A stretch of 64,000 nt of DNA from Bosea sp. 685 (GTDB lineage: Bacteria > Pseudomonadota > Alphaproteobacteria > Rhizobiales > Beijerinckiaceae), in assembly GCF_031884435.1 (NCBI RefSeq), contig NZ_CP134779.1:4216001-4280000 (forward strand). Reading direction: 5' to 3'. The position numbers and the translations under genes are program-made. The notes under the pieces were generated by a model. The model was given only the letters and a program-made list of their open reading frames with translations, had not been told where the DNA came from and did not search any database. How positions within the stretch are numbered: the stretch's first letter is position 1; each line of letters starts with the position of its first letter. Of this stretch, positions 34,062 to 43,452 are shown one piece after another.

Positions 34062-35645
34062 TCAGTAAACGTCGGCCTGATAACGCCCGACCTTCTTCAG
34101 CGCGGCGACATAGGCCACAGCCTCGTCTGCCGAGCGGCCGCCATGCTCGGCGACGACATCGACCATGGCGCGCTCGACATCCTTGGCCATGCGCTTGGCG
34201 TCGCCGCAGACATAGAAATGCGCGCCCTGCTCCAGCCAGGCGAAGAGCTCGGCGCCGCGCTCGCGCATGCGGTCCTGAACGTAGATCTTCTCAGCTCCGT
34301 CGCGCGACCAGGCGAGCGTCAAGCCGGTGAGGACGCCTTCCTGCTTCATCGCGTTCAATTCGTCCTCGTAGAAGAAATCCGAAGCCCGGCGCTGATGGCC
34401 GAAGAAGAGCCAGTTCCTGCCCGGCGCCTTCGTCGCCCTGCGGTCATGCAGGAAGGCGCGGAACGGAGCGATGCCGGTGCCCGGCCCGCACATGATGACC
34501 GGCGTCGCGGGGTTCTCCGGCAGGCAGAAGCCATGCGCCCGCTGGACATAGACCGGCACCTCATCGCCGGGCTGGACGCGCTCGGCGAGATAGGTCGAGG
34601 CCACGCCCCAGCGCGGGCGCGTGCCGATCTTGTAGCGCACCGTATCGACCGTCAGCGTGATGCGGCCGGGCGTGGCGAGATGCGAGGACGAGATCGAATA
34701 GAGCCGCGGCTGCAACGGGTCGAGCGCCTCGACGAAGGCCTCGGCCGAGAGCTTCGCCTGGCCGAATTTGTGCAAGGTGCCGAGCACGTCGAGCCGGTCG
34801 AGATCGCCATCGGGATCCTCGCCCGCCGCCAGGCGCTTGGCCTTGGCGCGAGTTTCGCCGCCCGTGACATAGGAGATCAATTGGAACAGCGCATCGGGCG
34901 CCGGGCCGAGCGCGCAATCGCTGACGAGCGCCTCACGCAGCGTCTTGCCGTTGACGGGCGCGTCCGGCCGCGCGCCGAGCAGCGCGATGACCGCATCGGC
35001 CAGGCGCGGATCGTTTTGGGCGACGATGCCGAAAGCGTCGCCGACGATGTAGTCGAGCCCGCATGCCGAGAGATCGAATTCGACATGCCAGGTCTCCTTC
35101 TCCGAGCCCTCGCCATTGAGCTTGCGGCGCGAGAGGAAGGTCGCCATGGCCGGGTTTTCGCGGGAGCGGCCGACCGGGCCGGCGGGCGCGACTGGCGCGG
35201 CTTCCGCCATCGGCGCAGGCGGCGCGGCGCCGCCCTCCTCCACCAGCGCCTTCAGCATGCGCAGCGTATCCTTGCCGCCGGGCGCGCAGAGGTTCAGGCG
35301 CGGCTCCTGCCCGGAGGCGATCGCCGCCGAGTAGGTCTCGCAGACATAGCCGCACTGGCCGCAATCCTGCTGCGCCATGGCGGCGAAGAGCTTGCGCGGC
35401 ATAGGCTTGCCCTGCGCGAGCTTCATGCGCTCCGCCATCTCCATTGCCGGATCGTGCCAGGGCGCGCCGTCATCGTCCTCGCCCATCACGGCGGCATTCT
35501 CGGCGGGCGAGAGCGCGGTGACGCCGGCATTGTCGAGCGAAAGCAGGCCGGCAAAAAAGCCGTTCAACCAGGAACGCTGCTCCTCGGAGAACGGCGCTGT
35601 CTCGGGCAGGACCTGGACGATGGGGGACGGGGACTGGAGCGTCAT
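34062..35645 (-). CDS. FAD/NADPH oxidoreductase of sulfite-reductase alpha type with N-terminal Fe-S motif
   Basis: Flavoprotein reductase of 527 residues. Its C-terminal half is CysJ/ferredoxin-NADP-reductase-like: FAD-binding RLYSISSS, NADPH-binding MCGPGTGIAPFR and the terminal GRYQADVY. The flavodoxin (FMN) domain of CysJ is missing. In its place residues 95-120 carry Cys95-x2-Cys98-x3-Cys102-x17-Cys120, a 4Fe-4S-like set. The gene follows nirA, separated only by a palindromic repeat. It probably passes NADPH electrons through the Fe-S centre to the siroheme nitrite reductase. The ATG at 35645 is chosen because the longer frame upstream runs through the repeat. Confidence 0.85.
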   Translation of the reverse strand: MTLQSPSPIVQVLPETAPFSEEQRSWLNGFFAGLLSLDNAGVTALSPAENAAVMGEDDDGAPWHDPAMEMAERMKLAQGKPMPRKLFAAMAQQDCGQCGYVCETYSAAIASGQEPRLNLCAPGGKDTLRMLKALVEEGGAAPPAPMAEAAPVAPAGPVGRSRENPAMATFLSRRKLNGEGSEKETWHVEFDLSACGLDYIVGDAFGIVAQNDPRLADAVIALLGARPDAPVNGKTLREALVSDCALGPAPDALFQLISYVTGGETRAKAKRLAAGEDPDGDLDRLDVLGTLHKFGQAKLSAEAFVEALDPLQPRLYSISSSHLATPGRITLTVDTVRYKIGTRPRWGVASTYLAERVQPGDEVPVYVQRAHGFCLPENPATPVIMCGPGTGIAPFRAFLHDRRATKAPGRNWLFFGHQRRASDFFYEDELNAMKQEGVLTGLTLAWSRDGAEKIYVQDRMRERGAELFAWLEQGAHFYVCGDAKRMAKDVERAMVDVVAEHGGRSADEAVAYVAALKKVGRYQADVY

Positions 35646-35656
35646 AAGGTGCCCCT

Positions 35657-35755
35657 CCCCGTCATGCTCGCCCTTGTGGCGGGCATCCACGTCTTGATCA
35701 TAGAGCGCGACGACGGAAGACGTGGATGGTCGGCACAAGGCCGACCATGACGGTT
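35657..35755. repeat. Palindromic intergenic repeat between nirA and the reductase gene
   Basis: An inverted repeat with outer arms CCCGTCATG and CATGACGG and inner arms ATCCACGTCTT and AAGACGTGGAT. It lies entirely within an operon-like gap and could modulate downstream expression or mRNA stability. Confidence 0.75.
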
Positions 35756-35769
35756 GTGCAGCGCCGGGC

Positions 35770-37566
35770 TCATGCCGCGTCTCCGGTTTGCGCGACCAGC
35801 GCCTGCAACGCCTCGATCTCGTGGCGGCGGGCGAAGGCGACGAAGCTTTCATCGGGCGCGGCGCGATGAATCTGCCAGGTGCGCAGGACCGCCTCGACCA
35901 GCGCCGGAGCGTCCTGCGCCTTGACCTTCTCGCGAAAAGGCCGCGCCATGCCGCCATCGACGCCATAGCCGCCGCCGACGAGCAGATCATAGCCAGGCTC
36001 GGTGTCGCCCTCCTCATTGACCGGCACTTTTGCGCCGATCAGGCCGATATCGCCGATATAATGCTGGGCGCAGGAGTGGTGGCAGCCGGTCAGATGGATG
36101 TTGACCGGCGTCTCCAGCGTGATGCGCGGCTCGCAATGGGCGGCAATGGCGAGCGCATCCTCCTTGGTGTGGGCGGCGGCGAATTTACAGCCCGTCGCGC
36201 CCGTGCAGGCGATCAGCCCCGCGCGCAGGATCGAGGTTTCGGCGGAGAGGCCTATCGCCTGGAGATTGGCGACGACATCCTCGACCTTCGCGTCCGACAC
36301 GCCGGAGATCAGCAGGTTCTGCCAGACGGTCAGGCGGATATCGCCATCGCCGCAAGTGTTGGCAATCGAAGCAATCACGCGCATCTGCGCCACGGTGAGC
36401 TTGCCGACCGGCAGCGCCACACCGATCCAGTTCAAGCCGACCTGGACCTGCTTGTGCACGCCGATATGGGCGAGGCGGTCGTAAGCCGGGCGCGGCTTCA
36501 CCAGGCTCGCATCGACTCGGACCAGCTTGCGCCCGAGCTTGTCTTCGACCGCGGCGAGGAATGTGTCGAAGCCCCAGGCATCGAGCACGTATTTCAAGCG
36601 CGACTTGTTACGGTCGGTACGGTTTCCATTGGCGATGAAGACGCGCACGATCGCGTCGGCGACTGCAACCGCGTCAGACGGCGCGACGATGACGCCGGTG
36701 TCGCGGGCGAGGTCGTGATGACCGGTGATGCCGCCCAGCGCCAGGCGATACCAGATGCCAGGCTCAATCGGCTGGCCTTCGAAACTGGCGCCCTCGCCCA
36801 GCTCGATCGCCTGGAAGCCGATATCGTTGGTGTCCTCCAGCGTCGCGATCGAACCCGCGCCGTCAAAGGCGACGTTGAACTTGCGCGGCAGGCCATAGAG
36901 CGAGCGGTCGTTCAGGATGTGGTGGTGCCAGGCGCGGGCATGGGGACGCGTATCGAGCAGTTCGAGCGGGTCGATGCCTGCGGTGGCGGAGCCCGTGACG
37001 TTGCGGATGTTGTCGGCGCCCGAGCCCTTGGCGGTGAGGCCGAGATCGGCGAGCCCTTCGAGCAGCAGCGGTGCGTTCTCGGCGCTGATCTCGCGGACCT
37101 GCAGATTGGCGCGGGTGGTGACATGGGCATAGGGGCCGCAGAGCTTTTCCGCGAGATCGGTGACGCCTTCGAATTGCCAGGCCTTGAGGATGCCGTTGGG
37201 GATGCGCAGCCGGCACATATAGCTGTTCTGCGCCGGGGCCACATAGAACAGCCCGTGATAGCGCCAGCGGAAATTATCGTCCGGTTTGGGGTAGAGGCCG
37301 GCCTCGGCCTGCGCCTTGAAGCGGGCATAGGCGTCGAAGGGGTGTTCGGCCGCCTTCCACTTCTCCTGATCAACGAGTTTGCCGCCGCCGGCGACTGCGC
37401 GGCCTTGCGCCTCCTGATGCTCCTTGTCGGGACCGCTCGGCGCGGCGGCACCAGCACCAGCAGCCCCGCCAAGCGGGCCGAGCCCACGCGCCGCGCGGGC
37501 GGACTGCATGCCGCTCATGAAGCCTTCGAGATAGCGCTTCTGGTCCGGGCTGAAATCGTCGCTCAT
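35770..37566 (-). CDS. nirA: Ferredoxin-type (NirA family) assimilatory nitrite reductase
   Basis: Siroheme/4Fe-4S enzyme of 598 residues reducing nitrite to ammonium with six electrons. The cluster/siroheme cysteines are Cys454, Cys460 (CTGATGC) and Cys495, Cys499 (TGCHHSC). Both half-domains of the NiR/SiR repeat are present (HVTTRANLQVREIS; the second domain near 365-420). An N-terminal Gly/Ala-rich linker (about 28-60) is longer than usual. There is no NAD(P)H domain, so it needs an external donor, plausibly the adjacent flavoprotein reductase. It is downstream of nrtD across a repeat. Confidence 0.93.
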   Translation of the reverse strand: MSDDFSPDQKRYLEGFMSGMQSARAARGLGPLGGAAGAGAAAPSGPDKEHQEAQGRAVAGGGKLVDQEKWKAAEHPFDAYARFKAQAEAGLYPKPDDNFRWRYHGLFYVAPAQNSYMCRLRIPNGILKAWQFEGVTDLAEKLCGPYAHVTTRANLQVREISAENAPLLLEGLADLGLTAKGSGADNIRNVTGSATAGIDPLELLDTRPHARAWHHHILNDRSLYGLPRKFNVAFDGAGSIATLEDTNDIGFQAIELGEGASFEGQPIEPGIWYRLALGGITGHHDLARDTGVIVAPSDAVAVADAIVRVFIANGNRTDRNKSRLKYVLDAWGFDTFLAAVEDKLGRKLVRVDASLVKPRPAYDRLAHIGVHKQVQVGLNWIGVALPVGKLTVAQMRVIASIANTCGDGDIRLTVWQNLLISGVSDAKVEDVVANLQAIGLSAETSILRAGLIACTGATGCKFAAAHTKEDALAIAAHCEPRITLETPVNIHLTGCHHSCAQHYIGDIGLIGAKVPVNEEGDTEPGYDLLVGGGYGVDGGMARPFREKVKAQDAPALVEAVLRTWQIHRAAPDESFVAFARRHEIEALQALVAQTGDAA

Positions 37567-37576
37567 GTTGGTTCTC

Positions 37577-37710
37577 GGTCATCCCGGACGACGCGAAGCG
37601 GCGATCCGGGACCGTCCTCAGAATGAAGCGCCGTTGCTGGCGCCATACGCGTCTTGCGGTCCCGCATCTGCGCAGCAGCACTGCGTGCCGCAGCGCGTGC
37701 GGGATGACAG
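37577..37710. repeat. Palindromic intergenic repeat between nrtD and nirA
   Basis: An imperfect inverted repeat, with GTCATCCCGGACG-type sequence at one end and GCGTGCGGGATGAC at the other and several internal hairpins. It occupies nearly all of the 151 bases between the two genes. Confidence 0.7.
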
Positions 37711-37717
37711 TCCCTGC

Positions 37718-38509
37718 TCACGCCGCCTCGACGAAGCGGTGGCGCTCGTAGAGGAATTTCAGCACCGCCTCGCGGGCGGCGATGTAAGTGCGGTCGGCGA
37801 CCAGATCGAGCCGCTTGCGCGGACGCTCGAGCCGCACGTCGAGCACCTCGCCGATGCGGGCGGAGGGGCCGTTGGTCATCATCACGATCCGGTCCGAGAG
37901 CAGCACGGCCTCGTCGACGTCATGGGTGATCATGATCATGGTGTTTCCGAGCGCGGCATGGATCTGCATGATCGAATCCTGCAGATGGGCGCGCGTCAGC
38001 GCGTCGAGCGCGCCGAAGGGCTCGTCGAGCAGCAAGATCTTGGGCTCCATCGCCAGCCCGCGCGCGATGCCGACGCGCTGCTTCATGCCGCCCGAGATCT
38101 CGGCCGGGCGCTTGTCCCTGGCGTGGGCCATCTGGACGAGGTCGAGATTATGCATGATCCAGTCATGCCGCTCGGCCTTGCTCTTCTGGCGGCCGAAGAC
38201 CTTGTTCACGGCGAGTGCGACATTGTCGTAGACGGTGAGCCAGGGCAGCAGCGAATGGTTCTGGAAGACGACGGCGCGCTCGGGCCCCGGCGAATTGACC
38301 TCCTTGCCCTCCAGCAGCACCGCGCCGGCGCTGACCGGGGTCAAACCCGCGATGATGTTGAGCAGGGTCGACTTGCCGCAGCCGGAATGGCCGATCACCG
38401 AGACATACTCACCCTTGTCGATGACGAGGTTGATGTCCTTGAGCACCTCGGTCGTGGCGGCGCCGCGCTGGAAGCGTTTGTCGACATGGTCGATCTTGAG
38501 ATAGCTCAT
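37718..38509 (-). CDS. nrtD: Nitrate/nitrite ABC transporter ATP-binding protein
   Basis: ATPase of 263 residues of the NrtD/SsuB/TauB class. Walker A is GHSGCGKST (about 39-47), the Q-loop is VFQNHSLLPW, the signature ISGGMKQRV, Walker B LLLDEPFGALD and the switch ITHDVDEA. It energises NrtB and lies ten bases after it. Neighbouring nitrate reductase genes set the substrate as nitrate. The C-terminal extension is short, so it is NrtD- and not NrtC-like. Confidence 0.93.
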   Translation of the reverse strand: MSYLKIDHVDKRFQRGAATTEVLKDINLVIDKGEYVSVIGHSGCGKSTLLNIIAGLTPVSAGAVLLEGKEVNSPGPERAVVFQNHSLLPWLTVYDNVALAVNKVFGRQKSKAERHDWIMHNLDLVQMAHARDKRPAEISGGMKQRVGIARGLAMEPKILLLDEPFGALDALTRAHLQDSIMQIHAALGNTMIMITHDVDEAVLLSDRIVMMTNGPSARIGEVLDVRLERPRKRLDLVADRTYIAAREAVLKFLYERHRFVEAA

Positions 38510-38519
38510 CGCATCCTCC

Positions 38520-39428
38520 TCAATTGGTCAGGGTGCCACGGGTGACGATGGTGCCGATGAAGGCGACGAGGCGGTCGAGCACGAAGCCGACGACGCCGAT
38601 GTAGATGAGCGCCACGATGATGTCGGACAGGCGCGAGGAGTTCCACGCATCCCAGATGAAGAAGCCGATGCCGACGCCGCCGGTCAGCATCTCGGCCGCG
38701 ACGATGGCGAGCCAGGACAGGCCGACGCCGATGCGAAGCCCGGTGAATATGTAGGGCGCGGCGGAGGGCACCATGATCTTGAAGAAGAACTCGATCTGGT
38801 TCAGCCGCAGCACCTGCGCGACATTGCGGTAATCCTGCGGGATGTTGCGGATGCCGACCGCCGTGTTGATGATCACCGGCCAGATCGCGGTGATGAAGAT
38901 CACGAAGATCGCCGAGGGCTGGCTGTCGCGGAAGGCCGCCAGCGAAAGCGGCAGCCAGGCGAGCGGCGGCACGGTGCGCAACACCTGGAAGACCGGATCG
39001 AGCCCGCGCATCGCCCAGACCGACTGGCCGACGAGCGCCCCCAGCAGCACGCCGACGACCGCCGCAAGGCTGAAGCCGATGGCGACGCGCTGGAGCGAGA
39101 CCAGGATGCGCCAGCCCAGACCGATATCCTGCGAGCCGTTCCAGAAGAACGGTTCGGTGATCAGGTCCTTGGCTTCCGACCAGATCTTGGTCGGCGGCGG
39201 CAGCGAGGATTGCGGGCCATGCGCGGTGAGCTGCCAGACCAGCAGGATCAGCGTGACCGTGATCAGCGGCGGCAGGATGTTGACGAGAACCGCCTTGAGC
39301 CAGGCGCCGAGCCGCTCGCGCAACGGCTTGCCCGCAACCGCCGGCAAGGTCACCACCTCGGCCTGCACGGCCGATAATGCGACGACCTTCGCGCCCGCTG
39401 TCGCATTCTTCAAGACAGTCTGACCCAT
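38520..39428 (-). CDS. nrtB: Nitrate ABC transporter permease
   Basis: Inner-membrane permease of 302 residues, NrtB/SsuC class, with about six hydrophobic segments and the coupling motif NVAQVLRLNQIEFFFKI. A Pro-rich PPPTKIWSEAKDL stretch typical of the class follows the first membrane segment. The ATG at 39428 has AGAGGAG at ideal spacing. An ATG at 39470 overlaps the nasA stop (ATGA) and would add 14 residues. Either way, translation is coupled to nasA. Confidence 0.9.
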   Translation of the reverse strand: MGQTVLKNATAGAKVVALSAVQAEVVTLPAVAGKPLRERLGAWLKAVLVNILPPLITVTLILLVWQLTAHGPQSSLPPPTKIWSEAKDLITEPFFWNGSQDIGLGWRILVSLQRVAIGFSLAAVVGVLLGALVGQSVWAMRGLDPVFQVLRTVPPLAWLPLSLAAFRDSQPSAIFVIFITAIWPVIINTAVGIRNIPQDYRNVAQVLRLNQIEFFFKIMVPSAAPYIFTGLRIGVGLSWLAIVAAEMLTGGVGIGFFIWDAWNSSRLSDIIVALIYIGVVGFVLDRLVAFIGTIVTRGTLTN

Positions 39429-39466
39429 CCCGATACTCCTCTGATTGAATTGGTCCGTCGCGTCCG

Positions 39467-42175
39467 TCATGCCGCCACCGTCTCGCGCGCTTGCGCGCCG
39501 ATGCGCCGGATTTCCGGCAGGCAGGAGCCGCAATTCGTGCCGGCCTTGAGCTGCCGGCCGATATCCTCTGGCGTCATCGCGCCACCGCCGGCGAAGGCCG
39601 CGCGGATCGCATTGAGGCCGACGCCGAAACAGGCGCAGACCGTGGGGCCGGGATCGGCCGCGCCATCGAGCCGGCGGCCGGCGAGCAGGGCGAGCCGGTT
39701 TTCCGGCGCGAGGCCGGCATCGGCGAAGGCGAGCTTGACCGTGTCCCAGAGCGGTGCGCGCCCGGAGGGGCCGACGAAGAGCGCAGCGATCAGCCTGCCT
39801 TCAAGCGTCACGGCGCAACGATAGGCGCCGCCCTGACGGTCGATCATCTCGGTGAGACCATCCTCACCGAAGGCTGAGCGCACCGCCGCCATCAGATCAT
39901 CGACCGAGGCGTCGGTCGCAAACAGACGGCCCTGCCCGCCTTCGACCGCAACGCTCGCCCACCAGCTTCCCGCCGGCAGGGCGAAGGCCTCACGCGACAG
40001 CACGAAGCCCTGCGATGCATAGCTCACGGGCGCAACGGAAGAGGGCGTCGCCTTCATCTCCGGCTGGCCGGAATAGGGATCGCAGAAGGGCTGCACGGCC
40101 GCGCCGATACGCGCATCCGACGCCGTCTCGGCCGACCAGTGGATCGGCGCGAAGAGCGAGCCGGCCGGCACGCCCTCGTCGCGCAGGACCTTGAGCACGA
40201 CCGCGCCATGGGCGTTGGCGATGCGGGCGAAACCGCCCTCCTCCAGGCCGAAACGGGCGGCATCGGCCGGATTCACATGGACACTGGGCTCGCTGACATG
40301 GGCTGAGAGGCGCGCGCTCAGGCCGGTGCGCGTCATGGTATGCCAGTGATCGCGGACGCGGCCGGTGTTGAGCAGCAGCGGAAACGCCTCGCTCGGCTCA
40401 GCCGCCAGCGCAGGCATGGCGAGCGGCTTCATCTGGGCGCAGCCATCGGGCGTGAAGAAGCCGCCATTGGCGAAGAGCCGCGCTGTGCCCTGCGATCGAC
40501 CGGCGGGCACGGGCCATTGCACGGGCCTGAGCGCGTCATAGCCGCGCCTGGTCAATCCGGCATGGGCGCCGATGTCGAAATCGCGGGTGCCGTCATTCTC
40601 GAAGGCGGACAACGCTGCGTGCTCGGCATAGATTTCGGAGGCATCGGCGAAGCCGAAGCCGGCGGCGAAGCCCAGCCGCCTGGCGATCTCGCAGATGATC
40701 CACCAATCCGGCCTGGCCTCGGCGGGCAAGGGCAGGAAGGCGCGCTGGCGCGAGATGCGGCGCTCGGAATTGGTGACCGTGCCGTCCTTTTCGCCCCAGG
40801 CGGCTGCCGGCAGGATGAAATGCGGCTTGGCGGCGAGCGTGTCGTTGGAGAGCACATTCTCGGAGACGATGAAGAGATCGAGCCCCCGCAGCGCCGCCAT
40901 GACATGGTCGGCGCGCGGCAGGGAGACGGCCGGGTTGGTCGCCATCACCCAGAGCGCCTTGATGCGCTTGTCTGCCACAGCATCGAGCATGGCGACGGCC
41001 TTCAAGCCTTCATGCTGCGCCATGTTGGGCGCCTTCCAGAAGCGGCGGACGCGGTCGATCTCGACGGCCGAATAGCCCATATGGGCGGCGAGCATATTGG
41101 CGAGCCCGCCGACCTCGCGCCCGCCCATGGCGTTGGGCTGGCCGGTCAGGGAAAACGGCCCGCCGCCGGGCCGGCCGATGCGGCCGGTCGCGAGATGGCA
41201 ATGCAGGATGGAGGCGACCTTGTCGGTGCCTTGCGCCGACTGGTTGACGCCTTGGCTCCAGGCCGTGACCACGGCAGGCGTGCCGGCCCAGAGCGCATAG
41301 AAGGCGGCAATATCGGCCGGGCTCAGGCCGGTGCGCGCGGAGACGGCGGCGATGTCGGGCGCGATGCCGCGCGCATTCTCCAGCACGGCCTCGAAACCGC
41401 TGGCGTGGCGCGCGAGATAGGTCGCGTCGGTCAGGCTGTGCTCGGCGAGATGGACGAGCAGTCCTGCGAACAGGACGCTGTCGGAGCCCGGCTTGAGCTG
41501 CAGAACCAGGTCGCAATCCTCGGCGGTAGCCGTCACGCGCGGATCGATGACGACGACCTTGGCGCCGCGCTCGCTGCGGTTCTGCTGGATGCGACGGAAC
41601 AGCACCGGATGGCACCAGGCGGTGTTTGAGCCGACCAGCACGATCAGATCGGCGCTGTCGAGGTCCTCGTAATTGCCCGGCACCGTGTCGGAGCCGAAGA
41701 CGCGCTTGTGGCCGGCGACCGTGGAGGACATGCACAGCCGCGAATTGGTGTCGACATGGGGCGAGCCGATGAAACCCTTCATCAGCTTGTTGGCGACGTA
41801 GTAATCCTCGGTGAGGAGCTGGCCGGAGAGATAGAAGGCGACGGCCTCAGGGCCATGCTGTCGAATGATCGATCTCAAACCACCTGCGACCGCATCGAGC
41901 GCGAGCTCCCAGGTGACGCGGTCATAGCCACCCGCCGCATTGCGCTTCAGCGGGTGCATCACACGGCTGCCCAGGTCGAGCGTCTCACCGAGCGCCGAGC
42001 CCTTCGAGCAGAGCCGCCCGAGATTGGCGGGGTGGGCGGGATCGCCCGCGATCGCCGCTCCGCCCTTGCCATCGCGCGTCGCCAGCACGCCGCAGCCGAC
42101 CCCGCAATAGGGGCAGGTGGTGCGGATCGCCGGATCGGGAATACCAGGGCCTAGCGAGGCGTCATCGATGCGCAT
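39467..42175 (-). CDS. nasA: Assimilatory nitrate reductase, molybdopterin catalytic subunit
   Basis: Mo-bis-MGD enzyme of 902 residues reducing nitrate to nitrite in the cytoplasm. The N-terminal 4Fe-4S site is Cys21-x2-Cys24-x3-Cys28-x27-Cys56, and MGD-binding motifs follow (SGQLLTEDYYVANKL, WCHPVLF, GRPGGGPFSLTGQPNAMGG). The C-terminus (about 845-895) is a BFD-like [2Fe-2S] domain (VCACFGVG, NCGSCLPEI), as in NasA/NarB types that take electrons from a flavoprotein. It begins one base after the nasB stop. There is no Tat signal, agreeing with an assimilatory role. Confidence 0.94.
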   Translation of the reverse strand: MRIDDASLGPGIPDPAIRTTCPYCGVGCGVLATRDGKGGAAIAGDPAHPANLGRLCSKGSALGETLDLGSRVMHPLKRNAAGGYDRVTWELALDAVAGGLRSIIRQHGPEAVAFYLSGQLLTEDYYVANKLMKGFIGSPHVDTNSRLCMSSTVAGHKRVFGSDTVPGNYEDLDSADLIVLVGSNTAWCHPVLFRRIQQNRSERGAKVVVIDPRVTATAEDCDLVLQLKPGSDSVLFAGLLVHLAEHSLTDATYLARHASGFEAVLENARGIAPDIAAVSARTGLSPADIAAFYALWAGTPAVVTAWSQGVNQSAQGTDKVASILHCHLATGRIGRPGGGPFSLTGQPNAMGGREVGGLANMLAAHMGYSAVEIDRVRRFWKAPNMAQHEGLKAVAMLDAVADKRIKALWVMATNPAVSLPRADHVMAALRGLDLFIVSENVLSNDTLAAKPHFILPAAAWGEKDGTVTNSERRISRQRAFLPLPAEARPDWWIICEIARRLGFAAGFGFADASEIYAEHAALSAFENDGTRDFDIGAHAGLTRRGYDALRPVQWPVPAGRSQGTARLFANGGFFTPDGCAQMKPLAMPALAAEPSEAFPLLLNTGRVRDHWHTMTRTGLSARLSAHVSEPSVHVNPADAARFGLEEGGFARIANAHGAVVLKVLRDEGVPAGSLFAPIHWSAETASDARIGAAVQPFCDPYSGQPEMKATPSSVAPVSYASQGFVLSREAFALPAGSWWASVAVEGGQGRLFATDASVDDLMAAVRSAFGEDGLTEMIDRQGGAYRCAVTLEGRLIAALFVGPSGRAPLWDTVKLAFADAGLAPENRLALLAGRRLDGAADPGPTVCACFGVGLNAIRAAFAGGGAMTPEDIGRQLKAGTNCGSCLPEIRRIGAQARETVAA

Positions 42176-42176
42176 G

Positions 42177-43448
42177 TCAGGCGGCCTCCCTGATGCAGTA
42201 AGGCTCGCCGAAGGGCAGATCGGCGCGGATCGCGGAGATGTCCTGCCCGGAGCGGATCAGGCCGAGATAGAACAGGGCGCCTTGCGTATCGCCGACGAGG
42301 ACGCAGCCCGCGAGCCTGCCATCGCGCAGCACGAATTTGCGGTAGATGCCGGCGGCGGGATCGCGCAGCACGAGGACCTCAGTGCCCTCGCCCGCCTCGA
42401 ACTCGCCGGCCGAGAAGACACCGACGCCGCTGACCTTGAGATTGGTCGCCAGCAGCGAGCCGGCGTAAGCCGCCTCCGTGCCCGCAGATTCTTGCCCCGC
42501 GGATTTTTGGCCCGCAAGCCGCATCGCCAGCACGCGCGCCTGCTCATAGGCCGGCTCGACGAGGCCATAGACCTGGCCGCGATGCTCGGCGCATTCGCCG
42601 ATCGCGAAGATATTGGCATCCTCGCTCGCCATCGCATCGTCGACGACGATGCCGCGATTGACGGCGAGCCCCGCCGCCCTGGCGAGATCGGCGTTGGGCC
42701 GCACGCCGATGGCGATGACGACGAGATCGGCAGGGATGATCGTGCCGTCCTGAAGCTCGACGCCCTCGACCTTGTCCGTGCCGACGAAACCCTTGGTCGC
42801 GCTGCTCAGCCGGACATCGATGCCGCGCGCCGTGATCGCGGCTGCGAGCAGGCCCGCGCCCTCGGCATCGAGCTGGCGCTCCATCAACCGGTCGACCAGA
42901 TGCAGCAGCGTGACTTGGCCGGGCGTGACTTGGCCGGCCCTCTGACCGCCGGCTTTTGAGAGACCATAGGCCGCCTCGAGCCCGAGCAGGCCGCCGCCGA
43001 TGACGACGATGCGCGCCCCGCGCTGCGCATAGGCCCGCATCATCCCGACATCGGCGGTGTCGCGGAAGGTCGCGACGCCCGGCAGATCGCCGCCCGGGAA
43101 AGGCGGCTTCAGAGGCTTGGAGCCGGTGGCGAGGACGAGCTTGCCGTAAGGCAAGACCAGCCCGTCCTCCAGCGTGACCGTCCTGGCAGCGCGGTCGATG
43201 CCCGCAACGCTGCGGCCATAGATCATCGAGACGCCGCGCGCGCGCCACCAGGCGGCGGGCTTCAGCTCGATATCGGGCTCGGCGATCTCGCCCGCCAGCA
43301 AGGGCGAGAGCAGCACCCGGTTATAGGCGAGCCGGCCTTCCGCGCCGATCACCGCGATGGAATAGCGCCCGAGCGCGCGCTGGCTGAGCTCGTCAACCAG
43401 CCGCGTCGCGGCCATGCCCTTCCCCACGATGATCAGCGGCTCGGCCAT
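42177..43448 (-). CDS. nasB: FAD-dependent nitrate reductase electron-transfer subunit (NasB-like)
   Basis: NAD(P)H-dependent flavoprotein of 423 residues, similar to the N-terminal part of NirB/NasB. The FAD motif IIVGKGMAATRLV is at the N-terminus, the NAD motif IVVIGGGLLGLEAA near 140-155, and the second FAD motif ANIFAIGECAE near 280. It ends before the BFD and siroheme regions of NirB. It should hand electrons from NAD(P)H to the BFD domain of NasA. Two tandem pentapeptide duplications (VTPGQ near 178; AGQKS/AGQES near 316) are unusual. It lies four bases after nrtA. Confidence 0.88.
   Translation of the reverse strand: MAEPLIIVGKGMAATRLVDELSQRALGRYSIAVIGAEGRLAYNRVLLSPLLAGEIAEPDIELKPAAWWRARGVSMIYGRSVAGIDRAARTVTLEDGLVLPYGKLVLATGSKPLKPPFPGGDLPGVATFRDTADVGMMRAYAQRGARIVVIGGGLLGLEAAYGLSKAGGQRAGQVTPGQVTLLHLVDRLMERQLDAEGAGLLAAAITARGIDVRLSSATKGFVGTDKVEGVELQDGTIIPADLVVIAIGVRPNADLARAAGLAVNRGIVVDDAMASEDANIFAIGECAEHRGQVYGLVEPAYEQARVLAMRLAGQKSAGQESAGTEAAYAGSLLATNLKVSGVGVFSAGEFEAGEGTEVLVLRDPAAGIYRKFVLRDGRLAGCVLVGDTQGALFYLGLIRSGQDISAIRADLPFGEPYCIREAA
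42481..42513. repeat. 15-bp in-frame tandem duplication in nasB (first site)
   Basis: Units 42481-42495 and 42496-42510 are imperfect 15-bp copies and a third starts at 42511. They encode AGQKS/AGQES/AG on the minus strand in a surface-like loop. Confidence 0.7.
42908..42937. repeat. Perfect 15-bp tandem duplication in nasB (second site)
   Basis: Two identical 15-bp units (42908-42922, 42923-42937) encode VT-PGQ-VT-PGQ in the loop after the NAD-binding helix. A perfect copy suggests recent slippage. Confidence 0.9.
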
Positions 43449-43452
43449 GCGA

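Noticed and set aside
33930..37626. Two 600-codon plus-strand frames opposite the reductase and nirA
   Set aside because: Both are complements of genes with clear cofactor motifs and have no independent start signals.
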